NCBI GenBank assembly: GCA_021772055.1
Contig: JAETNR010000024.1
Coordinates: 1 to 60,353 of the forward strand
Length of the DNA stretch: 60,353 bases
Origin: Blautia sp.
GTDB taxonomy: Bacteria > Bacillota > Clostridia > Lachnospirales > Lachnospiraceae
Direction of reading: 5' to 3'
The notes beneath the pieces were generated by a model. It was given only the letters and a program-made list of their open reading frames with translations. It ran no database searches and had not been told where the DNA came from. Positions 25,401-33,728 of the stretch are shown here, piece by piece. Position numbers and translations under genes: made by a program. Position 1 is the stretch's first letter. Every line of letters starts with the position of its first letter.

Positions 25401-25571
25401 TTACTTTTTTTCATCATTGGTTGTAATTTTAGTCTTATAATACTCTGTCAGAATCATGTTGATCTGCTGAGAACGTGTACGGAAGTTTTCTTTCGCATCT
25501 TTATCAATCTCAGCGACAAGTTCTTTGGAGAGAGTAGTATAGACTTGGACATTGTTGGAACTGATAGCCAT
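25401..25571 (-). CDS. Small ribbon-helix-helix DNA-binding protein
   Basis: A 56-aa protein read from the ATG at 25571, behind the strong site CGGAGGTG. The sequence starts MAISSNNVQVYTTLSKELV and continues with FRTRSQQINMILTEYYKT: one beta strand followed by two helices, as in Arc/CopG regulators. It is the outermost gene at the left end, beside attL. Such proteins often regulate excision, partition or antitoxin genes; here no toxin partner is fused, so a role in controlling the element is likely but unproven. Confidence 0.75.
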   Translation of the reverse strand: MAISSNNVQVYTTLSKELVAEIDKDAKENFRTRSQQINMILTEYYKTKITTNDEKK

Positions 25572-25695
25572 GTGGCACCTCCGGTTTAATATAATAGCCT
25601 TATTCTACCATACATCTTTGGGATGGGCAATCTTAACCGAAAACAGATGCATTATTTGATATAGATTCACATAAACTAAAAAGGATATATTCACC

Positions 25696-25724
25696 TTGAC
25701 AAACTTGTTTGGAAAGGCTATGAT
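25696..25724 (+). promoter_or_regulatory. Strong promoter of the small RNA before the AbiF-like gene
   Basis: Perfect TTGACA (25696-25701), 17-base spacer and TATGAT (25719-25724). Transcription would begin near 25731, right at the structured RNA, about 110 bases before the toxin gene start. Confidence 0.8.
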
Positions 25725-25730
25725 ATATCC

Positions 25731-25796
25731 AGTGATCGCACTATGGAAACTTGAGAAGCCCATAGTCCGGAAGGCTCCTGCGGGAGCCTTTCGTTA
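25731..25796 (+). ncRNA. Candidate antitoxin RNA of the AbiF-type system
   Basis: About 65 bases between a consensus promoter and the AbiF-like gene. It folds into a stem ACTATGG (25740-25746) with CCATAGT (25760-25766), and then a terminator-like hairpin GGCTCC (25773-25778) with GGAGCC (25783-25788) followed by TTTCGTT. There is no open frame or ribosome site inside. AbiF-type HEPN toxins are reported to be controlled by an adjacent structured RNA, so this is the expected partner. RNA identity and ends are inferred. Confidence 0.75.
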
Positions 25797-25841
25797 TTTA
25801 TGGAAATAAATTTGCAGAATTAATGAAAGGTGGTGGAAGAC

Positions 25842-26783
25842 TTGGAGAAAAAGCAATTTCTAACATATGATGAACAGATTACTTTTCTGGAAGAAAAGAA
25901 AGGTCTGATGATTTCTGACAAAGAATATGCAAAAAAGATATTGCTTAAAATCGGGTATTTTCCACTGATTAACGGATATAAAGAAGTCTTTAAGCAGTCG
26001 ATCAATGATCAGTTCCAGAAGGGAACAACGTTTGAAGATATATATGAGTTGTATAGCTTTGATAATGAATTAAGAAATATTTTTCTCAAATACATACTAA
26101 TGGCAGAACGAAATATAAAATCATCGTTATCATATCATTTTTGCAAAGAATATGGAGATTTGCAGTCAGACTATCTGAGCGTGAACAATTATGATTATAC
26201 TGGCAAGAAGAAAAATGTCATAAATAAAATGGTAAAGATTATGTCTGGGCAGTTACGATATGACAGCGATTATGTTTATATTCGGCATTATATGACTACA
26301 TACCAATATGTTCCATTGTGGGTGTTAATGAACGTTCTTACGATTGGACAGTTATCAAAAATATATGCCAGTCAGAAAGGTCGTATACAGATTAAAGTCT
26401 GCCAGGACTTTGGTCCTCTGAAAGTAAATGAGATGGGTAAAATGCTGGCGGTTATGACAAAGTTCAGAAATGTTTGTGCTCATAATGATCGTCTGTTTGA
26501 TTTTCGTACAAAAGATGCATTGTTGGATAGAAATATTTATGAACGCTTATTGATTCCTAAAGAAAAAGGTCGTTACAAATATGGTAAGAATGATCTCTAT
26601 GCACAGGTTATTATTTTAAAATTATTATTATCAGATGAAGATTTCCGTGTTTTCTTTCATGATTTAAAAGTATGCTTCAAAAAGCATCCGATACATAAAG
26701 AAATACTTGAGAAAATGGGATTCCCAGAGAACTGGGAACGGATTGGGAGAATCAAGAAATATACAAAATCAGATATGTATTAA
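25842..26783 (+). CDS. AbiF/AbiD-type abortive-infection protein (HEPN RNase-like)
   Basis: About 313 aa, Abi_2 family (PF07751). The region from residue about 200 contains FRNVCAHNDRLF, an R-x4-H HEPN motif (Arg209, His214) typical of RNA-cutting toxins. Conserved upstream blocks include KIGYFPLINGYKE, YELYSFDNELRNIF and PLWVLMNVLTIGQLSKIY. Earlier GTG starts exist at 25830 and 25833, but TTG 25842 is best spaced after AAAGGTGG and fits the family start. It lies just downstream of a structured small RNA with its own promoter. Expected role: toxin that cuts cellular RNA upon phage attack unless restrained by the RNA; it may also stabilise the element. Confidence 0.87.
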   Translation: MEKKQFLTYDEQITFLEEKKGLMISDKEYAKKILLKIGYFPLINGYKEVFKQSINDQFQKGTTFEDIYELYSFDNELRNIFLKYILMAERNIKSSLSYHFCKEYGDLQSDYLSVNNYDYTGKKKNVINKMVKIMSGQLRYDSDYVYIRHYMTTYQYVPLWVLMNVLTIGQLSKIYASQKGRIQIKVCQDFGPLKVNEMGKMLAVMTKFRNVCAHNDRLFDFRTKDALLDRNIYERLLIPKEKGRYKYGKNDLYAQVIILKLLLSDEDFRVFFHDLKVCFKKHPIHKEILEKMGFPENWERIGRIKKYTKSDMY

Positions 26784-26791
26784 ATTTTTAC

Positions 26792-26839
26792 AGGACTGTT
26801 GTTTGATAGAAAATGTATCATCTATGGAGCAACAGTCCT
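26792..26839 (+). terminator. Hairpin after the AbiF-like gene
   Basis: AGGACTGTTG (26792-26801) and CAACAGTCCT (26830-26839) form a 10-bp stem followed by TTTAAG. It lies between convergent genes and may stop transcription both ways. Confidence 0.7.
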
Positions 26840-26865
26840 TTAAGTTATAGTCCTTTTTATGAGAA

Positions 26866-28575
26866 CTATAGTTCCATATCATGTGATTTTCTCTTAGACC
26901 GGACAGGCTGATTTCTTCGCGTTTCCTGTTTCTTTTGATATTCAAGTTCCCATGCCCGATGAGAAAAAACATCAGGATCCTCCACATTAAGATAGTCTAC
27001 CTCTTCGGCTGCAATGTCACGGCGGTGATAGTCATAATATTTACCAAAAGTTGCTTTGAGTTGGGCAATCAGATTATCCCGGAAATCTGGGCGGATCTGG
27101 ATTCGGGTGTCCAATAATTCAAGATATTGCCCTGGTTCCGAAAGAAATGATTCCTCACGGAAAGCCGCTGCATCTTTTTTGAGTTGTGCTTTGAGCGTAA
27201 CATCCTGAGAATCCAGTACATCCAGATTCTTGTTCATCTGGTCATATTTCTTAGAAAGATTGATCATGTCTTTATCTGTGGAACACTCTGCCTGAAATAT
27301 GAGCTGCTCTTTCCGGGATTTCAGTTCTTCTATTTCTTCCGTTACTGTGGTTAGCTGTTGATTCAATTTTATATGCTGGATAGGATTCAGAATACGGGTT
27401 TTATCCTTCTGTAAATTCAGTTCTTTCTTTTCAGCGATTTTGGCTTTGAGCTTTTTCTTAACGGTATTGTATTTATTCAGGATGGGATGAAAGTGCTGTA
27501 TCCAGTCATGGATCACTTCTTTTTGCATTTCATTGTGAAGCAAATGATATTGAGTAAATATCATATGCTTTCGGATGGCTTCCATCGTTTCTGCAATGAC
27601 AGGAATAGATCTTTCCACTGCCTGTGCCAGCTTAGCAACCTGTGCTTTTAATTCCCGGAGCATTTTATTATCGGCACGAATCTGGCGGTTGATTTCACAA
27701 CGGTCGGATATTATACCTTTCTTTTCCATATTCTGTGCGATATAGCCCTCATGAATGGTAGGCTGTTCGGTGATTCCCTGATCTGCAAAGCTGCGGTGAT
27801 CGATGGATGCGTGTATCTGATTTTGAGAAAGCATTTTATTTACAGCCTCTGCCCAATTTTCTCTCCAGAGACAGATTTGCTCTTCGCTGTTCCACCTCTC
27901 GGAAATGGGATTTTGCCTGCCGTATCGGGTGCTTTTCGGATGCTTGTCTACACGCTCGTATCCTTTTTCCAGTGCTGTAGATGGAGTCAGATATATTTTC
28001 TTCTTGCCTGCCTGATAACGGTATTGCTTCTCCCATCCTTCCTTTTGTGCTTCTTTAAATTCCGCGGCAGTAAATCCTTTTTCTTTACCATCCTTTATAC
28101 AAAGATATTCTTTTTCTGTTTTATACTGCCATGTCCCGTTTTCGTTCAATGGACGGACAGTAAGAAGAATGTGTGCATGGGGGTTGTAACCGTCGGTATC
28201 GTGGATGGCAAAGTCGGCACACATTCCCAAATCTACAAAGTTCTTTTGAATAAAATCCCGAAGGAGAGAGATGTTGCTGTCGGTATCCAGTTCTATGGGA
28301 AGAGCTACAACAAATTCTCTCGCCAGTCGGCTGTCTTTTGTTTTTTCAGCAGCCTCCACAGCATTCCAGTGCTGCTCTCGGTTCTTCCATTCAGGTGGAG
28401 CTATTGGTGGAAGCATTACTTCCTGATATACCAGCCCATGTTTTCGGGTATAGTCATGCTGGATGCCATCATAATCATTGTACATCCGGCTACAGCTCAT
28501 ATAGGCGGAAGCGGCAACGGCAGATCGCCCGGAGCCCCGGCTGACAACCTTGGCTTCCATATGGTAAATTGCCAT
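26866..28575 (-). CDS. MobA/MobL-family relaxase
   Basis: About 569 aa. The N-terminal relaxase domain shows motif I in MAIYHMEAKVVSRGSGRSAV and the metal-binding histidines in NPHAHILLTVR; REFVVALP is also typical. The C-terminal half is a long helical, partly coiled-coil tail. It nicks the transfer origin and pilots the strand during conjugation using another element's secretion machinery. An ATG at 28581 is in frame, but 28575 is better spaced from AAAGGAGG. Its likely target, a MOB_Q-type oriT, lies 290 bases upstream. This relaxase class matches that oriT class. Confidence 0.92.
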   Translation of the reverse strand: MAIYHMEAKVVSRGSGRSAVAASAYMSCSRMYNDYDGIQHDYTRKHGLVYQEVMLPPIAPPEWKNREQHWNAVEAAEKTKDSRLAREFVVALPIELDTDSNISLLRDFIQKNFVDLGMCADFAIHDTDGYNPHAHILLTVRPLNENGTWQYKTEKEYLCIKDGKEKGFTAAEFKEAQKEGWEKQYRYQAGKKKIYLTPSTALEKGYERVDKHPKSTRYGRQNPISERWNSEEQICLWRENWAEAVNKMLSQNQIHASIDHRSFADQGITEQPTIHEGYIAQNMEKKGIISDRCEINRQIRADNKMLRELKAQVAKLAQAVERSIPVIAETMEAIRKHMIFTQYHLLHNEMQKEVIHDWIQHFHPILNKYNTVKKKLKAKIAEKKELNLQKDKTRILNPIQHIKLNQQLTTVTEEIEELKSRKEQLIFQAECSTDKDMINLSKKYDQMNKNLDVLDSQDVTLKAQLKKDAAAFREESFLSEPGQYLELLDTRIQIRPDFRDNLIAQLKATFGKYYDYHRRDIAAEEVDYLNVEDPDVFSHRAWELEYQKKQETRRNQPVRSKRKSHDMEL

Positions 28576-28635
28576 AGGCATGAACCTCCTTTCTGTGATG
28601 GTGTATGATTTGAATTTGTCTTTTATGGGGCTGTG

Positions 28636-28658
28636 GTTTTATTCAAAACTGAATAAAA
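28636..28658. repeat. Inverted repeat upstream of the relaxase gene
   Basis: TTTTATTC and GAATAAAA face each other across a short spacer (AAAACT). It could be a regulatory site for the mob operon or part of the transfer region. No function is shown. Confidence 0.5.
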
Positions 28659-28806
28659 GTTGCCGGTGGCAGGTTTTATCAGGCAGTCATATCCGGTAAA
28701 TGTTTTTAGCCGAGTGTTTCGGAAAAGCCGAAATACTTACAATCGGATAGAAGAAGATTGTAATGGCTGCATAGCCGGTGTTGCCTGCAACAGCGGATAG
28801 CCCTCG

Positions 28807-28880
28807 GCAGAGCGCACGAGCCTGACCAACGGGAAGGATACCACCGCCTCTTTGAGGTGGTGAGTAAGTGCGCCCTTCGG
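28807..28880. other. Origin of transfer (oriT), MOB_Q type
   Basis: CCACCGCCTC-TTT-GAGGTGG forms a hairpin at 28841-28860, directly followed by TAAGTGCGCCCT at 28865-28876. This layout, inverted repeat followed by TAAGTGCGCCCT, is the hallmark of the RSF1010/R1162 family oriT, where the relaxase nicks within the conserved run. An outer pair GCGCAC (28812-28817) and GTGCGC (28868-28873) also faces it. It lies between the DUF3847 gene and the relaxase gene, as expected. Confidence 0.82.
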
Positions 28881-28897
28881 GAGTAAAATATCATTAT

Positions 28898-29119
28898 CTA
28901 CAGTCCTTGTAGCCGGATCATCAGTTCCCGCTTCAGGAGATCCAAATCCATTTCCCGGATATGTGGAGCAACGCTTTCCAGAATTGCTCCTTCCTGGATC
29001 AATCGGTGCGTTCTAGTGTTACGTTCTTTCCTGCGGTTCCTTGCTTCGGCTTCCTCCTGTCGGTGTTTTGCCTGTAAAAGTGCTTTTTCTTCGGATGTCA
29101 TTGTTTTTTTATTTGCCAT
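28898..29119 (-). CDS. DUF3847-type small mobilization accessory protein
   Basis: A 73-aa, highly charged helical protein (KALLQAKHRQEEAEARNRRK, then LIQEGAILESVAPHI). This type sits beside MobL relaxases in clostridial elements and resembles MobC-like accessory factors in position. It is separated from the relaxase gene by the oriT, so it may help form the relaxosome. The ATG follows AAGGAGACGCC. Confidence 0.75.
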   Translation of the reverse strand: MANKKTMTSEEKALLQAKHRQEEAEARNRRKERNTRTHRLIQEGAILESVAPHIREMDLDLLKRELMIRLQGL

Positions 29120-29206
29120 ATCTGGCGTCTCCTTTTCTATGCCCGTATCCGGGCTTTTTGGTCTTACAATTCTTTAAATTGGTACTGTTTTGAATAGTCA
29201 GTGGCA

Positions 29207-29250
29207 GTGATACTTTCTCCCATGTCTGGAAAGGGAGATTGCAGTATCAC
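29207..29250. repeat. Nested inverted repeat between rep and mob genes
   Basis: GTGATACT (29207-29214) pairs with AGTATCAC (29243-29250), and inside it TCTCCC (29216-29221) pairs with GGGAGA (29233-29238). It lies in the 190-base gap between the DnaC-like and DUF3847 genes. It could be a terminator-like structure, a single-strand origin or a protein site. Confidence 0.6.
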
Positions 29251-29310
29251 CGCCTGAGAATAGTGGTAATAATGCGGTAACATTTCCTGAATTAATTAGT
29301 ACTGGATTCA

Positions 29311-30144
29311 TTACAGCAGTATTTTCTTCGCTTCCTGTAGATTGGCAGAGGCATTGTCCTGCCGGATGTTGCGGTTGTTGATCCGGATGGGGGCACACCG
29401 TTCAAGAATCCGGTCGTAAATTCTTCTATGTGCCACGTCAGGTGCATTATTCAGTTCCGTCAATGTGAGATTGGTGGTTACAATCAGCGGTTTTTTGCTG
29501 CGGTAACGGCTGTCGATCACATTGAATACCTGTTCAAGGGCAAATTCAGAATTGCGTTCAATCCCTAGGTCATCAATGATTAGCAGGCTGTATCGGTTCA
29601 GACTGTCAATGAACTGGTTCCTGTCTTCGAAGTGCATTCCGGTCAGGGTATTCAGGATCTGGGAGAAATTCGTCATCAGCACCGGAACGCCTTTTTCCAG
29701 GAGGGCATTGGCAATACAGCCAGCAAAGAAGGATTTCCCGGTACCGACATTTCCCCAGAGGAGAAGGCCGGAGGATCTGGCTTTCATATCTTCCCAGTTC
29801 TCCACATATTTGTGGGCGTATGCCATCTCCGGGTTGATGCCGTTATCTTTGTCAAATGTATAATCATAGAGTGCCTTATCCTGTAATCCGCTGGCTTTCA
29901 TCCGCTCGATTTCTGCCTGTTCCTCCAGCAGTTTCCGTCTGGTTTCTTCCTGGTCATAGAGTTCCTGCTGGCATTTGCACCGAATGGGCGGCATGAATAC
30001 CCTGCCCTGCAAGGTGTACCTGCCCTGCCGGGGTGTATGGCATTTGGCGCAGTAGATCAGGCGGTCGGATTCATGAAAATATTCATCCGGCTGCAATTCT
30101 CTGGTTGGGGTCTGATTGGTCAGTTCTTCTGTTAACTTTCTCAT
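29311..30144 (-). CDS. DnaC/IstB-like ATPase (helicase-loader type)
   Basis: A 277-aa AAA+ protein with Walker A GNVGTGKSFFAGCIANALL and Walker B LLIIDDLGIERNSE, plus an N-terminal zinc-finger-like region (CAKCHTPRQ, CKC). This family loads the replicative helicase onto origins. The gene overlaps the RepA gene by four bases (ATGA), forming a replication operon with it. Supports autonomous replication of the excised element. Confidence 0.88.
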   Translation of the reverse strand: MRKLTEELTNQTPTRELQPDEYFHESDRLIYCAKCHTPRQGRYTLQGRVFMPPIRCKCQQELYDQEETRRKLLEEQAEIERMKASGLQDKALYDYTFDKDNGINPEMAYAHKYVENWEDMKARSSGLLLWGNVGTGKSFFAGCIANALLEKGVPVLMTNFSQILNTLTGMHFEDRNQFIDSLNRYSLLIIDDLGIERNSEFALEQVFNVIDSRYRSKKPLIVTTNLTLTELNNAPDVAHRRIYDRILERCAPIRINNRNIRQDNASANLQEAKKILL

Positions 30145-30857
30145 AATGTTTCGTACTCCTCACTTTCGTAAATGCTTTGCCGGGAAGGAGGATTGTCCTG
30201 TCTTGCCCAGCTGATGATGGTGGCTGCATGGTTCTGGTAGTACTTTCCGGTGGAGGCCATGTAGCCGGATAAACGTTCGATATATTCCTGCCAGTCTGAA
30301 ACCGACTGCCTGACTTCTTCCAGTTCCTTTTCTGACAGGAATACATTTTGAAATTTTCCATAGGGGGAGCGCTTCCCCTGACTCTCTCTTTTGGATAAAT
30401 CGTTCTTAGTTCTCTCTTTCTTATTACTGGACAGTTTTCTGTCTGTCTCAGGGAAAGAATCCTGTCTGTCAGCAGGATAGTTTTCTGTCTGTCTCGGGGA
30501 AAGAATCCTGTTTGTCTGGCAGAAAGCCCTTTCCGGGAATTTTATATAGATCCGGTTGGGATGCCCCGCTCCCTGACGTTTCCGAAGGATCAGATCCTGC
30601 CTTTCCAGTGCGGCCAGGGATGTTTTGATTGTCATCTGGCTTTTATGGAGAACCTCAGCCATTGCTTCGATGGTAAAGTAGAGGAACACATGCCCGGATG
30701 TATCTGTCCAGCCTTCGTTTTTCAGGGAGAGCCTTGCACGGTCAAGCAGGACCATATAAAGCAGCTTGGTTGTTTCATTCAGCTCCATATCCAGAAGAAA
30801 CCGGGGGAATACCATATAGGGCGGCAGTCTGGTGTTTTCTGTCAGAAATTCCGTCAT
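30141..30857 (-). CDS. RepA_N-type replication initiator
   Basis: A 238-aa protein whose N-terminus (RLPPYMVFPRFLLDMELNET, then TTKLLYMVLLDRARLSLKN) matches the RepA_N DNA-binding domain found in plasmids and integrative elements of Firmicutes. A winged helix is seen in TIEAMAEVLHKSQMTIKTSL. The C-terminal part is variable, as usual for these proteins. It is translationally coupled to the DnaC-like gene downstream. Expected role: initiation at an origin, commonly located inside the rep gene itself. Confidence 0.87.
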   Translation of the reverse strand: MTEFLTENTRLPPYMVFPRFLLDMELNETTKLLYMVLLDRARLSLKNEGWTDTSGHVFLYFTIEAMAEVLHKSQMTIKTSLAALERQDLILRKRQGAGHPNRIYIKFPERAFCQTNRILSPRQTENYPADRQDSFPETDRKLSSNKKERTKNDLSKRESQGKRSPYGKFQNVFLSEKELEEVRQSVSDWQEYIERLSGYMASTGKYYQNHAATIISWARQDNPPSRQSIYESEEYETL

Positions 30858-30881
30858 GTGTCCACCTCCTTTGCGTCCTGG

Positions 30882-31769
30882 TTATTCTCCGAGGAAATCC
30901 CAGTCTACATCTGTTTCTGGGGCTGCTTCTTCGTGGGGCGTTAAGGATACCCTGCTTTGGGGCTCCCTTTGTGCCATCCCTGCTGTCAGACCGGAAAGGA
31001 AGAGGGGAAGCGTTTGGTTCAGGCTCTTTTCCACGGCTTCTATAATCTGAGCGACAAAACGTTCTTCCCGTTCCCGAGTTTCCAGATATGGGGTGGAGAT
31101 ATCCGCTGCTTTGAACCGCAGAACCTGTTCTACTGTGGCTTCTTCGATCTTTACACCGAACCGGTCGAGGATGGAATTCTTTGCTGCAATCATGCACTGG
31201 TTAACCCCGAATTTTTCTGTCCAGCAACGGCTTTCCTGTGCTTTTTTATTGTTGATATACAGGATGTTCATGGTGCCGTTCCCGATATTTGCAAGGAGAT
31301 TGGTGCCTTTCAGAGTACTCAGAAGGTTTACGATTGCGGGGTATCCCTGTGGATAAAGGCTGCATCCAACAAAGCGGATGTGGTAATCCTTGTTGTTGAA
31401 GCGGTAGCTGACTTCTGAATTTTGAAGCAGATAGGAGCGAAATTCTTCCCGCTGGTTTCGGATCCATGTCAGGGGAAGCCCGGCAGCCAGATGGACATCT
31501 GCTTCCTGGATAGAAAAGACGTTCAGTTCCCTTGCCACTGCCATCAGTGTCAGGAGATAATAGTCTTCATCCATCGCTTTGTCCGGGATAAATTCCTTGT
31601 GTCCTTCGCCGATCCGGTAATAGGTGCCATTATATTCCAGAATGTTCCCGGTGAAAATCGGCTCTGTTTCGTAAGCTGTGATTCCGGTGGGCATGACAGT
31701 GTTTGCAGTCTTAATGTTGCCGTAGCCATGATCCACGGCGATGATTTTTGTGTTTTTGATTTCTCTCAT
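30882..31769 (-). CDS. ParM/StbA-type plasmid segregation actin
   Basis: A 295-aa actin-like ATPase. Phosphate-binding loop 1 is IIAVDHGYGNIKTAN, loop 2 is NIGNGTMNILYINN and the adenosine site includes FLSGLTAGM. The frame is open upstream, but ATG 31769 behind ATGGAGGGATT gives the normal start. Such filaments push plasmid copies apart. It is 24 bases upstream of repA in the same transcription unit. No separate ParR is recognised; the ribbon-helix-helix protein at the left end is a possible but distant candidate. Confidence 0.87.
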   Translation of the reverse strand: MREIKNTKIIAVDHGYGNIKTANTVMPTGITAYETEPIFTGNILEYNGTYYRIGEGHKEFIPDKAMDEDYYLLTLMAVARELNVFSIQEADVHLAAGLPLTWIRNQREEFRSYLLQNSEVSYRFNNKDYHIRFVGCSLYPQGYPAIVNLLSTLKGTNLLANIGNGTMNILYINNKKAQESRCWTEKFGVNQCMIAAKNSILDRFGVKIEEATVEQVLRFKAADISTPYLETREREERFVAQIIEAVEKSLNQTLPLFLSGLTAGMAQREPQSRVSLTPHEEAAPETDVDWDFLGE

Positions 31770-32034
31770 AAAAAATCCCTCCATTTTTGTATTGATTTCC
31801 CTGGCAGTTCGTACCTGCGTGGTACTGGTCTGCTTTGGGAAAAGCATACAAAAAATGGAGAGATAAGGCATTGAGAGGAAATTGAGTTTGAATTGATTTA
31901 TAATGATAGCAGTTGTTGTGGATAATGAACGTGTGTCTGTATTTGAAGGGCTATACATATCTGTTTAGAAAGAAAATTTTATGATATACTTTGTCTGAAA
32001 ATTTAAGTAACAGAAAGAGAGGTCAAGACATAAC

Positions 32035-32559
32035 ATGATTGAGATAAGAAGAGCAGGATGCGGAGAAGAACATACGATTTTAGAATTTTATTGTCAATTG
32101 ATTGATCATATGCAGGATACAGAGTATCCTCTCAGATGGAAAAAGGGTGTATATCCTGTATTGTCGGATATTGCTGGTGCTTTGAATATGGGGGCATTAT
32201 ATGTAGCAGAGGAGGATGGTAACATAGCAGGAGCGTTTATTGTGAACCACATCCAGGGAGAGGGATATCAGTTAGTAGACTGGAATATAAAGGGCAGTGA
32301 CACAGAGATTGCAGTGCTTCATCTTCTGGCGACCGCTCCAGAATGCCAGGGAAAAGGAATCGGAAGAAAAATGTTGGAGAAAGCAGTGGAAATCTGTAGA
32401 AGTGAAAATGTTAGTTCCATTCGTCTGGATACACTCCCATGGAATCTGCCCGGAAAGAGACTATATGAAAGTTTTGGATTTCAGTATAAAGGAGATATCA
32501 AACTGGACTATCCGTCTACCGGAAAAATATCTTTTAGTATGTATGAATTTGATTTGTAA
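32035..32559 (+). CDS. GNAT-family N-acetyltransferase
   Basis: A 174-aa single-domain acetyltransferase. The acetyl-CoA loop is in LLATAPECQGKGIGRKMLEK (the Q-x-x-G-x-G motif QGKGIG), followed by NLPGKRLYESFGF, typical of motif B. Acceptor unknown; small-molecule resistance or protein modification are both possible. Cargo gene, oriented opposite to the replication genes, closed by a hairpin at 32588. Confidence 0.85.
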   Translation: MIEIRRAGCGEEHTILEFYCQLIDHMQDTEYPLRWKKGVYPVLSDIAGALNMGALYVAEEDGNIAGAFIVNHIQGEGYQLVDWNIKGSDTEIAVLHLLATAPECQGKGIGRKMLEKAVEICRSENVSSIRLDTLPWNLPGKRLYESFGFQYKGDIKLDYPSTGKISFSMYEFDL

Positions 32560-32587
32560 TAATATTATGAGAAAGATGAATCATATC

Positions 32588-32628
32588 AAAAAGGCGTCTC
32601 CATAAAACCGTGGAGGTGCCTTTTCTTT
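32588..32628 (+). terminator. Terminator after the GNAT gene
   Basis: AAAAGGC-GTCTCCA (32588-32602) pairs with TGGAGGTGCCTTTT (32611-32624), followed by CTTT. The stem is symmetric enough to serve the convergent AraC gene too. Confidence 0.8.
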
Positions 32629-32649
32629 CGGGAAATATGGTAAACGGGT

Positions 32650-33552
32650 TTACAGAAAGTGTTTCTGTTTCCGATATTCTGTTGGGGTTAACTTGTAGCG
32701 TTTTTTGAATAATCTGCAGAAATAGTCAACGTTATGAAATCCTGTCTCAGAAGAAATGAGACTGACTTTTTTCTCGGTTTTTGAAAGCAACTGACCGGCC
32801 TGTTTTAAACGGTAATTAATGAGATAGTTAACCGGCGTTATATGTAAATATTTCCGAAACAGATTCAAAGCGGTACTCTTACTGACCATTGCCTGTTCTG
32901 CAATGTCATCCAATGAGATACTCCGTGAGTAATTCAGGTGGATAAATTGCATCATGAGCTGTAAACGGGCTTGAGAAGCAGTGGAATGCTCCTGGTGTTC
33001 TTCCGGGTATGAAATGTCGGTATTTTCAGATATCTCCAGCCAGAGATTCTGAAGGAGAGAACTGGTAAGGAGTTCTTTGGTTGAAACGGAATCCTGTGCA
33101 GAAATAATTTGCCGCATGACAGATAAAACCTTTGCCTGCCAGCATATTTCTTTATGAAATATGAGAAATGGCAGTGGGGAAGAAATAATCGGAAGAATAT
33201 ATTTCTGATAAATCAGGCTGTCGCGAGGGGCAATAAAAGAAGGCATAAATACGAAATTGGGAATGAGGGCTTTTGATGGAGAATAAAAGCGATGGAGTAC
33301 CTTTGTATTAATGAAGATCCCATTTCCTTCGGTTAAATCAAATCGGTCTTCTCCAATCCAGAAAGTAACGGTTCCGGATTCAATAAAAATAAATTCCAAT
33401 TCTGTATGCCAGTGCCATTCGATACAGTTGAAATCAAAAACGGACAGATCTTCATAATAAAACTGGAAAGGATAGAGATTGCTTCCGTGCTGAACTGCCT
33501 CCATTAAATCTTCATCTGTAATGATTTTCGTATAGGTTGTATTTATATTCAT
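32650..33552 (-). CDS. AraC-family transcriptional regulator
   Basis: A 300-aa regulator: an N-terminal cupin sensor (WHWHTELEFIFIESGTVTFW, then GNGIFINTKVLHRFY) and a C-terminal double helix-turn-helix (SLDDIAEQAMVSKSTALNLF and VSLISSETGFHNVDYFCRLF). ATG 33552 follows AAGGAAGTTTCT; an upstream in-frame ATG lacks a ribosome site. It is divergent from the MFS transporter unit, and the AT-rich 110 bases between probably hold both promoters and its binding site. It probably activates uptake of the sensed compound. Confidence 0.88.
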   Translation of the reverse strand: MNINTTYTKIITDEDLMEAVQHGSNLYPFQFYYEDLSVFDFNCIEWHWHTELEFIFIESGTVTFWIGEDRFDLTEGNGIFINTKVLHRFYSPSKALIPNFVFMPSFIAPRDSLIYQKYILPIISSPLPFLIFHKEICWQAKVLSVMRQIISAQDSVSTKELLTSSLLQNLWLEISENTDISYPEEHQEHSTASQARLQLMMQFIHLNYSRSISLDDIAEQAMVSKSTALNLFRKYLHITPVNYLINYRLKQAGQLLSKTEKKVSLISSETGFHNVDYFCRLFKKRYKLTPTEYRKQKHFL

Positions 33553-33668
33553 AGAAACTTCCTTCTTTGAAACATACTTTACGATATTATACAATAAATA
33601 TCAGAAATAATTCAATGAAAACAACAGAATTATATTATATAATTCAATAAAAAATGAGGTGAAAGGAT

Positions 33669-33728
33669 ATGATGTTTAAATGGTTACATGAAAGTAAAAT
33701 AAGGATGGTGATTCCTGATATTTTATGA
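33669..33728 (+). CDS. 19-residue upstream open frame before the MFS unit
   Basis: ATG 33669 follows GAGGTGAAAGGAT, a good ribosome site. The 19-residue frame (MMFKWLHESKIRMVIPDIL) ends in a TGA that overlaps the next start as ATGA. It may be a leader peptide coupling translation to the following small gene. Not recognised. Confidence 0.4.
   Translation: MMFKWLHESKIRMVIPDIL

Noticed and set aside
30882..31769. Cell-shape MreB instead of ParM-like actin
   Set aside because: Size, sequence and linkage to repA and the helicase loader fit plasmid segregation actins.
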